A DNA stretch of 64,000 nucleotides from Antitrichia curtipendula (taxonomy: Eukaryota; Streptophyta; Bryopsida; Hypnales; Leucodontaceae), in assembly GCA_951230915.1 (NCBI GenBank), contig OX579637.1, positions 3,348,001-3,412,000 on the forward strand, given 5' to 3'. Shown here piece after piece: positions 1 to 10,818 of this stretch (position 1 is its first letter; each line of letters begins with the position of its first letter). The notes beneath the pieces were generated by a model. It did not search any database. It worked only from the letters and a program-made list of their open reading frames with translations, and was not told where the DNA came from. The position numbers and the translations under genes are program-made.

Positions 1-328
1 ATACACATTTATACATTTATACAACAGGCATTTGTTTATTATTTTGTATCTTCTATCTGCGCCAAATGTTTGATTTAGGGTTATAATTGCATTGTTCAAG
101 AGTTTGAACATACATAGGTCATCAATTTTTACTTCATGCCAAAAAAAAAATAGTAATTGGAAAGAATAGTCTTTTGAATATATTCGTAGTTTTATATATG
201 GAACAATGTTTGGCTGAGCCGATGAGGTAAAATGTACATGATCCTCTCTGAGGATAATAGATTAACAACGTTAACCTTTTCCTTCAACCTAACTTTCACC
301 TGCCAAACTTTCTAGAGTGAAAAAAAAA
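1..328. other. AT-rich stretch without a gene
   Basis: No coding or structural signal is visible here. It lies downstream of the minus-strand kinase-like pseudogene and contains only short A/T runs. Confidence 0.5.
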
Positions 329-2018
329 TTACGGTCTCCGATAACAACACTCAGGCATGATCCAACAGTACGGTGCCATCCTCAATTTATCAAGAACATC
401 CGGGATGGACGCCCTTCCTTGCGGATCTTCGTTTTGAAGGCTTTTCAATTTCACTAGTAGGTTTGTATATTTCCACACCTGGTCCTTGCGAAAATAAACT
501 GGATCCCACTCTTGTTTCCAGATTTGAGCTGCTATCCATCCTGTGGCATATGCATCAGCAGCTTTAGAGTATAAATGTTTTTTTTCCATGACCTCCAGTG
601 AGGTAGTTGAGCCTTGCTCTCCGTACAAATAGAACAATTCCAGAGCAGCAAACCTTCGAGCTGCTTTCTCCTTATCAAGTGCCTCCTGCTTTCGGTAACC
701 GTATCTTGATGGCGCGTTCTCTAGGACTCGACTAGAAAGTTCTCAATCACAAATCCCCAAATATACTTTCTCTTTTTTCCATGGAGCAAAATGGAGCAAA
801 ATATTGGATGTAGATATGTCGTTGTGTATGTAGTCCGCCTTGTGGCATTTGCCCACAATAACCAACAATGACAGTGCCAAGTTCACTTGATTTTTGCGGT
901 ATGTGGCAACCCACTGCAACTCGTCAATTGTCAATTGGATATCCGTCATCTTCACAATGTCATCCACTTCCATTAATTCGGGAACTTTGGAATCATATTT
1001 GCTTAGGAAATTAATTAAAGACCCGCCATTCCACCAAAGCGAATAACCTTCCATCGTTTTCGGATGCATATATGTCAACCTGATGATGCCGAGATGCTTC
1101 ACCGGACATCCTGTAGCCTCAACCAACATCTCGCAACGTTTTGCCTTTTGATCTGTGGTCTTCAAGTGCTTTCCCGCAAACTCGAGCCAGGTGGGGATGT
1201 TCGCAAGTTTTGTAAGCCGCACCTTGCTCAAGTGCCCGTAGGTACCTTCAGCCTCTCGTCCTGGCATTGTTACCACTTTTACCGACGGTGATAGCCAATA
1301 CATTGATCCGCTCACACATTCATCCAGAATTTTTTCTTCCTGTGTTTCTTTCCACGGTTGTTTTGTTTTATGGCGACGTACGCTAAAGTTACGACACCAA
1401 GTCTCAACTATACGTCTCAACTAATTTTGAAACAAATTCTAGATCTGCTTCATCCCAATTGCTCTTGTCCTCTTTCTTTTTCATACAATAACACCAATTG
1501 TCCACAACATTGGTAGTCAGCTGAACCACCGTGTTATCCAAGAAGTCTGAGTATAACCAATAATCTATGCAATTGTTGAACTGCTCAGATGCGGCGAACT
1601 TTTCGTCAAGCTCTCTCCGTAAATGCTCTACTAACGCATCGTAACCGTCGACATTCCTGTTCACATAGTTTCTCTCCAACAATGCAATGCTTCGCACTCT
1701 GTAGAACTCCACCAATATTAGCCTAGCTTCATTTAAATACTGTAGTGGAAGCCAATTCGGATTTGGCAGCTTCTTTGCCCTCTTCTTCCCTGATGACGAT
1801 GAAGGCTATGATGAACCTGACGCCAATGACATGTGTGTTGGTGGAAGACTTTCTTCATCAATCTGCTCTATGTCCACGAGCAGCGGACGCTTCCCAGATG
1901 AACCACTTCCTTCTGCTTGCATTTTGAAATCGTATTCTTTGTATATGATTGGTGAGTAATCTGAAGTGATATTCGTTGGAAAAAACGACAAAAAACCCGG
2001 ATATGCTCTTAGGGCCAA
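329..2018 (-). pseudogene. Kinase-like gene, cassette copy A (disrupted)
   Basis: This reads right to left as one gene broken into four open pieces. The N-terminal part (about 2018-1404) holds a conserved block with GSGSSGKRP and later LDNTVV, shared with the copy at 54.2-55.3 kb. The C-terminal part looks like a protein kinase domain: a hinge-like MEGYSLWWNGGSL, a catalytic loop HNDISTSNILL near 826-790, a DFG-position ICD just before 743, and a C-lobe helix with ADAYATGWIAAQIW. The HRD motif reads HND and DFG reads CD-stop, so activity is doubtful even apart from the breaks. Breaks are an in-frame TAG at 1806-1808, a frameshift at a 13-bp offset direct repeat (1401-1423), and a TGA at 743-745. 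After that TGA the frame stays open to 329. The gene is divergent from the RING gene at 4282. Substrate and true family are unknown. Confidence 0.6.
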
Positions 2019-2118
2019 GCCCCAAACTCCATCAATCTCCCTTATTAGACCCCTGAGTGAGCTAACGTGGGAGGCATCCAGAGAGGGCTTGGCAAGGGAT
2101 AACTGGAGTGTGCAGGGA

Positions 2119-2127
2119 TTATATAGT
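2119..2127 (-). promoter_or_regulatory. Putative TATA box of kinase-like copy A
   Basis: CTATATAAT on the minus strand lies about 100 bp upstream of the first ATG-containing frame. It sits at the inner edge of the GC-rich array, the same layout seen for the divergent RING gene. Confidence 0.45.
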
Positions 2128-2400
2128 TCCCGCCCCTCGAATGCGCTTGCGCCCGACTACGTTCCCGCCCTGTCCCCAACGTTCCCGCCCAACGTCCGCG
2201 CACATACAGTTTGAGTTCCCGCCAGCTCGAACAACGTCCCTGCACTGCAACTACGTCCACGCCATAGTCTGTAACATCCCCGCCCATGCGGTTTTCAGTC
2301 CCCGCCCGTCCTTTTTGAGTCCCCGCCCGTCGGATTATATCCGGGATCGATGGCGCCCCCACCTTATCCATGAAGTCCCCGCCCGGTCGATGAAGTCGCC
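2126..2400 (+). repeat. GC-rich short-motif array 1
   Basis: Many variants of GTCCCCGCCC / GTTCCCGCCC are separated by 6-25 bp of unlike sequence, with the C-rich strand on plus. It lies directly upstream of the kinase-like copy A promoter. The same motif recurs in nine other arrays in this window. Confidence 0.75.
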
Positions 2401-2439
2401 ATTTTTATTTTTAATTTTCTATTTTCTTGAATTCAGGGC

Positions 2440-3890
2440 CTTTAGGAGGGAAAAAAATGAATTCTCTTGGTTGATGCCCTATTTCCAAGGGTAATTCTAG
2501 ATAAAATTTTAATGTCCCTTTCTTTACCCTATATTTTTGAATACGATTATTTGATTCAGGTCAATTTTTTATTTCTTTTACATACCCTATTTTCTTGGGT
2601 ATATATCTTTGATTTATGTGTGTTTTTTATTTCATTTTTTATACCTTTTGGGGGGGATTAAGACATTAAGCATTTAAGCCATGTTGGTTAGTATAAAAAA
2701 TTCATTTTGTTTCACTTTCATACACAATTTGTTTCTTTAAGTAGGTCTCTTTGGTTTAGGTGACATTTTTCTTTTTTTAAAATCCTATTTTGTTTAGTTT
2801 AGGTACTCTGGTGGAAAATTAAAAAGAAAATCTTATTGTTCACGCCCTATTTTTGGATGTGGTTCATGTTTGTTTAGTTCAATTCTGCATTTATCTTTTT
2901 GCAACCTATATTTTTTTATAGATTTTCCTTATTTAGGGGAGATTTTTATTTCTTTTTCCACACCCTATTTTAATGGACAAGAAACTTTGGTTAATATAAA
3001 TAATTTTTCTTTTTTCCATACCCTATTTTCCAAGCTATGTCTCTTTGGTTCAAGTCACATTTTCATTTCTTTTTACACACCCTGTTTTCTTGCGTATATT
3101 CCTTTGGTTTAGGTGTGATTTTTATTTCATTTTTTACACTTTCTTTTTTAGATTAAGCCAATAAAACACGTTGGATAATATAAAAGATCCATTCTTCTTC
3201 ACACACTTTTTCTTTTAAGTTTCAAGGACTCTAATGGAAAAAAATTATTCTTATTGTTCAAACCCAAATTTTTGGGATAATTCTCTTTGGCTTAGGTGAA
3301 ATTTTTATTTCTTTTTCCACACCTTATTTTTTGGAATACGGCTCTTCGATTTAGGTGACATTTTTATTTCTTTTTTCACACCCTATTTTAATGACAAGAC
3401 ACTTTGGTTAATATTAAACCTTTTTAAGACATCAAACCCTATTTTTTGGGCTAGATCCCCTTGGTGTAGGTGAATTCTTTATTTCTTCTTCCACACCTTA
3501 TTCTTTTGGATAGGTCTCTTTGGTTTCGGTGAGATTTTTATTTCCTTTTCTTATTTTATTTTTTTTGGGGGGGGGTGGTTGAACAAATGATAGACCCATT
3601 GCATTAAAAAAAAAAAAAATACAAAAATAGCCAAGCCCCAAAGGCTGATCAAATGAAAAAAATTGAACAAAATAATTTAGTTCTTTTTTCACACCCTTTT
3701 TTCCTGTAAAGGCATCTAAACAATTTTGTTCTTATTGTTCACACCGTATTTTGTGGAGTACGTCTCCTTGGTTTAGGTGAAATTTTGTCTTTCTTTTAGC
3801 ACATCCTATACTTTGGCACATCCTATAGGTCTCTTACTTTCTTTGATGTACTTGAAAATTTTATTTCCTTTTCCAGACCCTATTTTTGGT
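2440..3890 (+). repeat. T-rich degenerate tandem repeat
   Basis: A unit of roughly 65-85 bp recurs many times with the recognisable order CACACCCTATTTT, then a short variable piece, CTCTTTGGTTTAGGTGA, and TTTTTATTTCTTTTT. Copies are diverged and contain indels. It fills the centre of the divergent kinase/RING intergenic region, between two GC-rich arrays. Small ORFs in it are low-complexity artefacts. Confidence 0.7.
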
Positions 3891-3954
3891 ATTTGACCCC
3901 AACTTCCCTTTTATAAAATTTTCTTACTTTCTTCACCTTACGTCCCCGCTCTAC

Positions 3955-4165
3955 GGAGAACTGTCCACGCCCAGACAATTTTGCGTCCCCGCCCTGACGC
4001 AACTACGTCCCCGCCCAGACGCGATTACGTCCACGCCCTGTCCTTGCGACCGCGCCCTAACGCGATTCCGTCCTTTCCCATGCTGTTCCGTCCCCGCCTA
4101 GCGAGACTGCGTCCCCGCCCAATGCTTGCGCCCCCCAGCGACTATATAAGTCCCTGCCCATTCAC
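3955..4165 (+). repeat. GC-rich short-motif array 2
   Basis: Repeated CGTCCCCGCCC / CGTCCACGCCC-type motifs, C-rich on plus, spaced 12-25 bp apart. The array ends at the TATA box of RING gene copy A. Confidence 0.75.
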
Positions 4166-4240
4166 TCAGTTCTTGCCTCGCAACTTCCTGGGTCCTCCAA
4201 TTCTTTATTGAGCTGGTTGCTTGGGCGGCTTTGTGGGGTC
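4142..4240 (+). promoter_or_regulatory. TATA box and conserved leader of RING copy A
   Basis: CTATATAAG at 4142-4150 is followed by a leader at about 4201-4240 containing CTTTATTGAGCTGGTT and then TGTGGGGTC. A near-identical leader precedes RING copy D (53551-53590, minus strand), and a partial one precedes copy B (27377-27394, minus strand). This supports a shared promoter rather than chance. Confidence 0.6.
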
Positions 4241-4281
4241 TTATTTATTACACACCCGTACTTTTCCAAAGTCCACGAGCG

Positions 4282-6648
4282 ATGGAGACACCACCGAGGA
4301 GGACAAAAGCAGAACGAGACAAGACAAGAGAACGTGCCGGACAAAAGCATCCCAAGCGGCTGCACGTACTTCGAAATCCAGCGAAACTTGCATTCAAGGG
4401 ATGGGAGGAGGTATTAGAACTGTGGAGTGTCGAAAATTGAGCTCAATACATAGAGTGGTGCCACATTGACAAGGCGTTCCCAGAAGAACGACACAATTTT
4501 CATCGACGATTTCACAAGGCGAACTTGAAGTATTGCACCGACGAAGAATTTAAAAATCGCTGCATTGAGGTGTACCAAGTTCTGTACGACCAGCCCACTG
4601 TGAAAAGAAACGAAATCAATCTTTTCATTGCACGAGGGGTCCACATGGAAATAAAGCTTCACAAGCAAGTGGATTGGTCAACTTTAAATGACGTGGGTTC
4701 CAACGTCACTATTCCGACGCCGGCCAACAAATTTATTCCAAGGGGGGTAAAAAAGTATCCAGAGGGTGGTTTGGGCAGCATCAGGACGCAAATTACGAGC
4801 GTTGACAACTACGAGACCGATGATTCTAAAACAGATAGAGACTCGGATGGAACTCGTACTCCACCAGGTCCACCTGGTCCTAGGGCGACGCAACGTACTA
4901 AAAGATGGAGGGCCACGCAATTATCAATGGATGCCGCACTTGCAAATGCAGCGGTGGGCGAAGCTGACACGGATGTGGTCAACGCCTTGAAGATTCAATT
5001 GGCCGAAAAAGATCTCTTCATTCTAGGATTGAATGTCAATTTGGCTGAATGCAAGGCCAAACTGAAGGACAAGAGCGACTTACTATCGCAGCGGGAACGT
5101 GACACAGAAGATCTTCGACAAGCTCTCAAAGCCGCTATGATGAGATATGAAGGGCGCGATCCAAGAGGGCATGCTCAAGGGATGCCTTCACAAGTAGATG
5201 GCGCAGAAATATCTTTGGCTAAAGAAAATACAACGACTGCAGTGCTAGAAGGCGTGAGGGGTCCCACCACAAGCCTCAGTGAATCGGTTCTTGCACCGCT
5301 GCTAGCCATAAATGCTAGTGCATCCATGTCAGCAACACAAGATTCATTATCGTTTGACGTATTAGATGCATTTGCGAACATACCAGTCGTAGGGTTGGTG
5401 GGTGCCCAAATGGTCGAAAATAGTTAAGAACTCACTGTTTTACGTGCCAACAATGTCAAGTTGCGAGGTCGGTTGGCTGCGTTGGTAGCACAATATTATC
5501 AGTGGAAATTAGCATGCATCTTCACCGTCAATACAAACCGACAAATGGCCACGGAGTTCAAAAAAGTGGCCAACAATTACTTTGAGCACAATCAGGAGAG
5601 GGCCTTCGGTTTAACATCATAGGCCCTTATAGACGATCTTTTTGATCGGGAAGACTGGGTAATGAAATCCATTGGTGGCAACATGAAGATCATTGACTGG
5701 TCCGCACACAACTGGGATTTCGCAAACGCCATTTCTTCACATCTTACAGACAAGCCGAAGTTGTTGTGGCCACAACCTTCTAGCTTCGTTTTAGACGGGA
5801 CCACGTGCATCATTTGTTTAAATCCATTTGGCCCCGAAGGTGGAATGCACTTAGACACATGCGAGCACCTCTACCATCCGTTTTGTTTGATCAGTTTGAT
5901 GATAACGCGTAGGCGATGCGCTGTATGCAAGGCTCCCTTCCACGAGCGCTTGTACGAGTTGTTCGGCCTGGTCCCATACATGCCACCAGATTGGGAATTT
6001 AATGTAATAAATTCCCCCCATAACTCTGATATATGGGGACAAGACCTTATTTGGAGTTGGCGTTTTAAGCATCACTCTGGAGAGAAATCAATGCTCGCTA
6101 GAGAATGGGGTTGGGAAAACGATCCGACTGAGGTCGTACAAGTGTGTGAGAACTTGATTCCCATCAAAGACAAGTTCAGTCTCGAACAGCGAAATTTCTT
6201 TTACCAATGCTTCAACGGACATTGGGACGAAGCCACCAAACAATTCCGATTTGGACTTCATCCGAAATCATGGCGATGGGGACGTGATGGAGTGCGTATC
6301 ACTGATGATGACGGGGTTCAAGTCGTGGATGAGTCTGGATATGAAGTACCGGGAACTCAGGAGATGCTTATGATGTCAGAGTCGGAATGGAGAGAGATTT
6401 TTAAGAACAATGCAATGGATTATTTGCTCGACATGCACAGTCTTGGGACGAAGCGTGCTCTTGAACAAATGCGTGGCTTGCAGTTTCTGAAGGCCATACT
6501 CGAGGAAGATGGACCAGCGAAACAAACCCGGTCTAGAGCTCGACGACTTCAGCTTGGCTCAGATGAGGATTGCATTGTAGAAGCCGGGGCAAACAATGAT
6601 GAAGCAGGTCCTAGTGGTACGGCACAGAGCCCCATGAATATCGATTAA
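4282..6648 (+). pseudogene. Coiled-coil/RING-like gene, cassette copy A (in-frame stops)
   Basis: One reading frame runs from ATG 4282 to TAA 6648, broken only by TGA 4438-4440, TAA 5425-5427 and TAG 5620-5622. Its order is: a basic N-terminus; a block with IEWCHIDKAFP and, further on, RCIEVYQVLY and VDWSTL; an acidic/Pro-rich linker; a coiled coil around 4960-5150; and a conserved QYYQWKLAC segment. A RING-like finger follows at 5806-5928 (C-x2-C, C-x-H-x2-H-x2-C, C-x2-C), then LYELFGL and an acidic tail ending MNID. Paralogues lie at 12986-14062, 23869-27321, 51345-53506 and, as a relic, 36585-37313. RING fingers usually act in ubiquitin ligases; that role here is inference. Family name unknown. 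Confidence 0.65.
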
Positions 6649-6980
6649 GTGCACTTCATGGTGTTGTAGATAACATCAAGGCACATCGTACAAAAGTATA
6701 TAGCTACAGGCTTTAGACAGACTCGTAGAGTCCTTTTTTTCTACCGTAGTTCATTACATATATTGATGTGCAGATAATAGTACAGTGACGAAATCATACA
6801 TTTATTCCATTTTGTATTGTTGATGCATATGAAATGTATATACACTTTCTCTTTTCAATATGTGCAAGTGGGATTTCTGAATTAATTCATTGCATAGCTG
6901 TTGAATTCCTAATGAACTGCCATGTTTTCTAGGGCTGTATAAAATTTTGTGCATGTATTTATGACTAGAGATTTCTTACT
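6649..6980. other. AT-rich 3' flank of RING copy A
   Basis: Contains no further coding signal. It probably includes the 3' untranslated region of the RING-like gene, but no clear polyadenylation signal can be assigned. Confidence 0.4.
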
Positions 6981-7909
6981 TTAACCCCTAAAGGACCAAG
7001 GCCATTTTTCTGCCAAAAAACACTCAAAACTGCCATTTCTATAGCAAAGAGTAAAAAAAACTGAAAATTGTTTTTTTTTCACATTTAACCATAGGATCGT
7101 ATACCTAACTAGTATGAAAATGTATGGAAAGAATTTCAGAATTTTTGACTGCACAGATTGCAAGATATCTGCGTTTAAAGTGAAAAAAACAAGTTTTTCA
7201 ACACACTGCGGGACTAGATTTTATGACTTTGAACATTTTTAACTTAAATATTTTGCACTACAGAGTTTTGAGCTTTTAACCTTTATAGTGGAGAATTGAG
7301 TTGAGAGTCTAGGGGAAAAAAGAAAATCCAAAAAAACTTAATTTTCATTATTAAAGAAATTGTTAAGTAGAAGTAGGTACAAGATAGAAAGAAAATCTAA
7401 AATATTAATATCTTTTATATGGAATTAAAAATCACTAATCCCAATGGTGAGATTGTTCTAGAAAAAAAACTAAACCTTATGGAACTTTTTTTTTTGAAAA
7501 ATTATAAAAATTACATTCAGAAATGAATCCTACAAGTTATTTTTTCAAGAAGATGCTCTAAGTGCCCAAAAAACAAGCTTGTCCATAACATTCTCATAAA
7601 AAATCCAAATGAAATGAATCAAAGCTTTTCAGATAGACAAAAATATAATCTACAAGAAAAAAAAATTAGAAAAAAAAAACAAAAAAAATGTAAATTTTTT
7701 TTGCTGCCCCTCGACCCCTATTTTGAGCTTATTTGGGCATAACTTTTTTTCCCGAGCACCGATTGTGAAAAAAATTATATTCCCATAAAGCTAATCAGAT
7801 TGTCTACCTCCAAAAAAGTTTCAAAAAATCAGGAGAAAATTTCAGCTCGTAGGTACCTGCCCGAAAACCCATTTGTCCCCCGAGGGGACAATGGTCCTTT
7901 AGGGGTTAA
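6981..7909 (+). mobile_element. piggyBac-like non-autonomous element M1
   Basis: Flanked by TTAA on both sides (6981-6984 and 7906-7909), with terminal inverted repeats starting CCCCTAAAGGACCA at both ends. TTAA target duplication plus C-rich termini starting CCC is the signature of piggyBac-type elements. There is no transposase inside. Near the right end is a short palindrome, TTGTCCCC-CGA-GGGGACAA (about 7873-7891). A second copy in opposite orientation lies at 8496-9438. Confidence 0.7.
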
Positions 7910-8260
7910 GGCTTAAATTTTAATTGAAGGTGTGCTCTTGAATATTTCATTTGCACTAAATTCTAGGACATTTGGAAATGTAAGTCAAAAGTTATGGGCT
8001 TATACGTTATTTTTTGGTTTCATTGGACAAATGGATCGAGATTCTAAAAAATCACTTTTTTCTTTTTTTTTAATTTGGAAATTGGTTCTATACAGTATTA
8101 CAATTGTATATATGTGGAAAGCTTTGAATCATTTAATTCTGATGAATGAGTCAAAAGTTATGAAGATTTTTAGTTTGTAGGCAGCTATGGATTCCCTACT
8201 ACTTAGTGGCTACTGTAAAATAAATTTTGCAGTCCTTCGGCTCCTTCTTCGTACTCAATT
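7910..8260. mobile_element. Fragment related to the TTAA element family
   Basis: The segment around 8115-8180 (AAGCTTTGAATCAT, then CAAAAGTTATG and a GGCAGC-like end) resembles the interior of M2 near 8790-8860. It lacks both terminal repeats and is probably a relic. Confidence 0.35.
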
Positions 8261-8495
8261 TTCAATGTTCTTAAAAAAAAATTAAATCCTACAATGGCAA
8301 TTGTTGATTAAAAAATGGCAACCTTTAAGATTGGCATTTTTTAATTTTATAATAAAATTATTTACCAGTCAGAATGTTGAACCTTCCTTAACTACTATGT
8401 ACTTACTATTTTTTATCATTTAGTTGGACAATTCCAAATGTGGTGAATATTTTCAAGCATGAGGCATTGTAGCCAACGAGGGAACGAAATAGAAT

Positions 8496-9438
8496 TTAAC
8501 CCCTAAAGGCCCATTGTCCTCTGGAGGGACAAAATGAATTTTGGGCAGGCTCCTACGGTCTCAATATTTGTTGTAATTTTCTGAATTTTTTTGTGAAAAT
8601 AGAGAATCACATTAGCTTTCCGAAAATGTAATTTTTATTTCAACCGGTGCCTGATAGCAAAAGTTATGGTAGAAAAAATCCAAATTTTAGTTCGGCGGGC
8701 AGAAACAAAACCCTCACAAGAACTTCTAATTTTAATTTTTTTTAAATTTTTATCATATAGATTTTATTTTCATGCACATGGGAAGCTTTGATTCATTCCA
8801 TTTGGATTTGTTATGCAAAAGTTATGGACAATCTTATTTTTCGGGCAATTACAGCATCTTCTTGAAAAAAATCAAAAAATAACTTGTAGGATTCATTACT
8901 GAACTCAATTTTGACAATTAAAAAAAAAAAAAAGTTGCACAAGGTTAAGATTTCTTGCTAGAACAATCTCATCGTTGAGATTAGTATATTTCAACCCTAT
9001 CTTAGAGCTATTAATGATTTCATTTTTCCTTCAATCTTAAACGTACTTCTACTTAACAAATTTTGAACGAGTGAAAACTAAGTGTTTCTATTTTCAATTT
9101 TTCTTCCTAGATTCTAAACTCAGTTCTTCAACATATAAAATTTGAAATTCAAAATCATTGGAGCAAAAATTTTAAGTTAAAAAGGTTGAAAGCCCGAAAA
9201 TGTAGTTGAACGAGGTGCGAAAAAATTTGATTCCTTCACTTTAAATGCAAATATCTTGCAATCTACTTGGTCAAAGTTTCTAAAATTTCTTCCACACATT
9301 CTTACACTAGTTTAGTACAAGATCCTATGGTAAAATATGCAACAAACACATTAAATTTTTTTTTGGGCTCTTTGCTATATTAATGGCAGTTTTGAGTAGT
9401 TTTTGCCAGAAAATTGACCTTGGGCCTTTAGGGGTTAA
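8496..9438 (-). mobile_element. piggyBac-like non-autonomous element M2
   Basis: TTAA at 8496-8499 and 9435-9438, with termini CCCCTAAAGGCCCA. Its left end matches the right end of M1 (including a TTGTCC...GGACAA subterminal palindrome) and its right end matches the left end of M1, so it lies in opposite orientation. The interior is AT-rich and noncoding. Confidence 0.7.
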
Positions 9439-9459
9439 ATAAGCACCACCATTGTGGAC

Positions 9460-9740
9460 ATATTTTCATCCAAACATTCGGAAGTCGAAGTAGGTCTAAG
9501 ATAGTAAGATTTAAATGAAACAAAAAAATGTGTTAACAAAAATTGAATACATACAATTGAGACACCATAATCCCAATGGTAAGACTGTCCCTCCAAGTTC
9601 CAAATAAACCTTTCCTTAAAAAAAAAATTTAATTCAGAAATTTGTGAGTTGTTTTTTAAAGAACATGTAGACATTACTCGGTAAACAAGAGTTTCCATAC
9701 CGTCTAAAATGAAATGGATAAATTGATATGGGGAAAAAAA
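9460..9740. mobile_element. Fragment related to the TTAA element family (M4)
   Basis: Shares with M1 the series GAAGTAGGT-CTAAGATAG, AATCCCAATGGT, ATTCAGAAAT and AAATGAAATGGAT in the same order. Ends are missing. Confidence 0.35.
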
Positions 9741-9944
9741 AAAGACTTATAACAAACCATAAATAAAAGATGATATTTTTTCTTGGACCATTACTTCAAT
9801 TGCAATCTGTACATGACATCCAAAATTGTATGATTGCATATCTAATATTAGGATTTTGCCATCTTGGAATATAGCAGTACAAGAAGAAATATAAGAAATG
9901 TCAAAACTTGTGAGCGCGGCCATTGAAAAATCCATTATGAGTGG

Positions 9945-10158
9945 TTCATAATTTTAGTTCAACAAATCCATTAGCAAGTGCTTGTGGAAAAACAACACAT
10001 GTATTGTTGGCCATGAAAATATAATCTCCCCTTCAACTCCTTTGGAAAGTGGAGTAGGTGAACTTCTCCATTTGGGTATTTAATCATACAAACTAGGAAG
10101 CATAAATGAGAGGCAAAGTACAAAAAACTGCAATTGACTAGAGAGGAAGAATCCCATG
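9945..10158 (+). repeat. Direct repeat DR1 (about 0.21 kb)
   Basis: Highly similar to 11560-11783. Both start TTCATAATTTTA and include CATGTATTGTTGGCCAT and GTATTTAATCATACAAAC, ending AGAATCCCATG. Each copy is followed within about 30 bp by a GC-rich array. They could be terminal repeats of a noncoding element or a local duplication. Confidence 0.75.
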
Positions 10159-10177
10159 CCGCAGTCCATTTTGCTAT

Positions 10178-10440
10178 TTCCTAAGTCCCCGCCCTTCAAT
10201 CCCCGCCCGGACGTAAGTCCACGCCCATGAGTCCTCGTCCTTCCTCCGTCCGCGCCCAGGAGTCCACGCCCGCGCGCAACAGATGTGACAGGGAATTACG
10301 TCCCCGCCCGGTCCTCCGTCCGCGCCCATGACTCCTCGCCCAGGAGTCCACGCCCGCGCACAACAAACGCGACAGGGAATTACGTCCCCGCCCCAAGGTT
10401 CACGCCCGGCATTGAGTCCCTGCCATGCGTCCGCGCCCAA
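10178..10440 (+). repeat. GC-rich short-motif array 3
   Basis: GTCCCCGCCC, GTCCACGCCC and GTCCGCGCCC motifs, C-rich on plus. It also contains a longer internal duplication of roughly 90 bp around CAGGGAATTACGTCCCCGCC, so the array has grown by tandem duplication. Confidence 0.75.
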
Positions 10441-10818
10441 ACACTTTCAGAAACCATACCCTAGACGTTCAGCTGAAACCCATTTCCAAACCCTAAACCA
10501 GTAAACCTAATACCCTAAAACCCTGAAAACCATAAATCCTAACGTCCTTCATTACTTAAATTACTGAAGTAACAACCTCTATATGTCTTTCCTATTCCGC
10601 TTCTAAAAATATATGTCCATATCGTTCAATGATGTTTTCATGATATGTTATCCATGTTTGCTTATTTAGAGAATTAAACTTTTAAGCCTTGTTACAACAC
10701 TACGCCGAAAGGAAAAAAATTAATAAGGGTGGAAATGCTTCTCCATTGAATCCTTCTTGAGTTCTTGCCAACTCTTACAATAGCATTTCCAAGGCCTCAC
10801 GGTGAAACCACATTGGCA

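Noticed and set aside
2045..2494. Arg/Pro-rich ORFs across the GC-rich arrays (also at 10174-10440, 18908-19135, 23147-23440, 27472-27843)
   Set aside because: They follow the repeat units and reflect base composition, not coding.
4861..4885. Collagen-like Pro-Gly-Pro-Pro-Gly-Pro run in RING copy A
   Set aside because: Only a few residues in an acidic linker; no repeat structure.
7932..8180. Hydrophobic 82-codon ORF between the two MITEs
   Set aside because: AT-rich frame in sequence related to the noncoding MITE interior.
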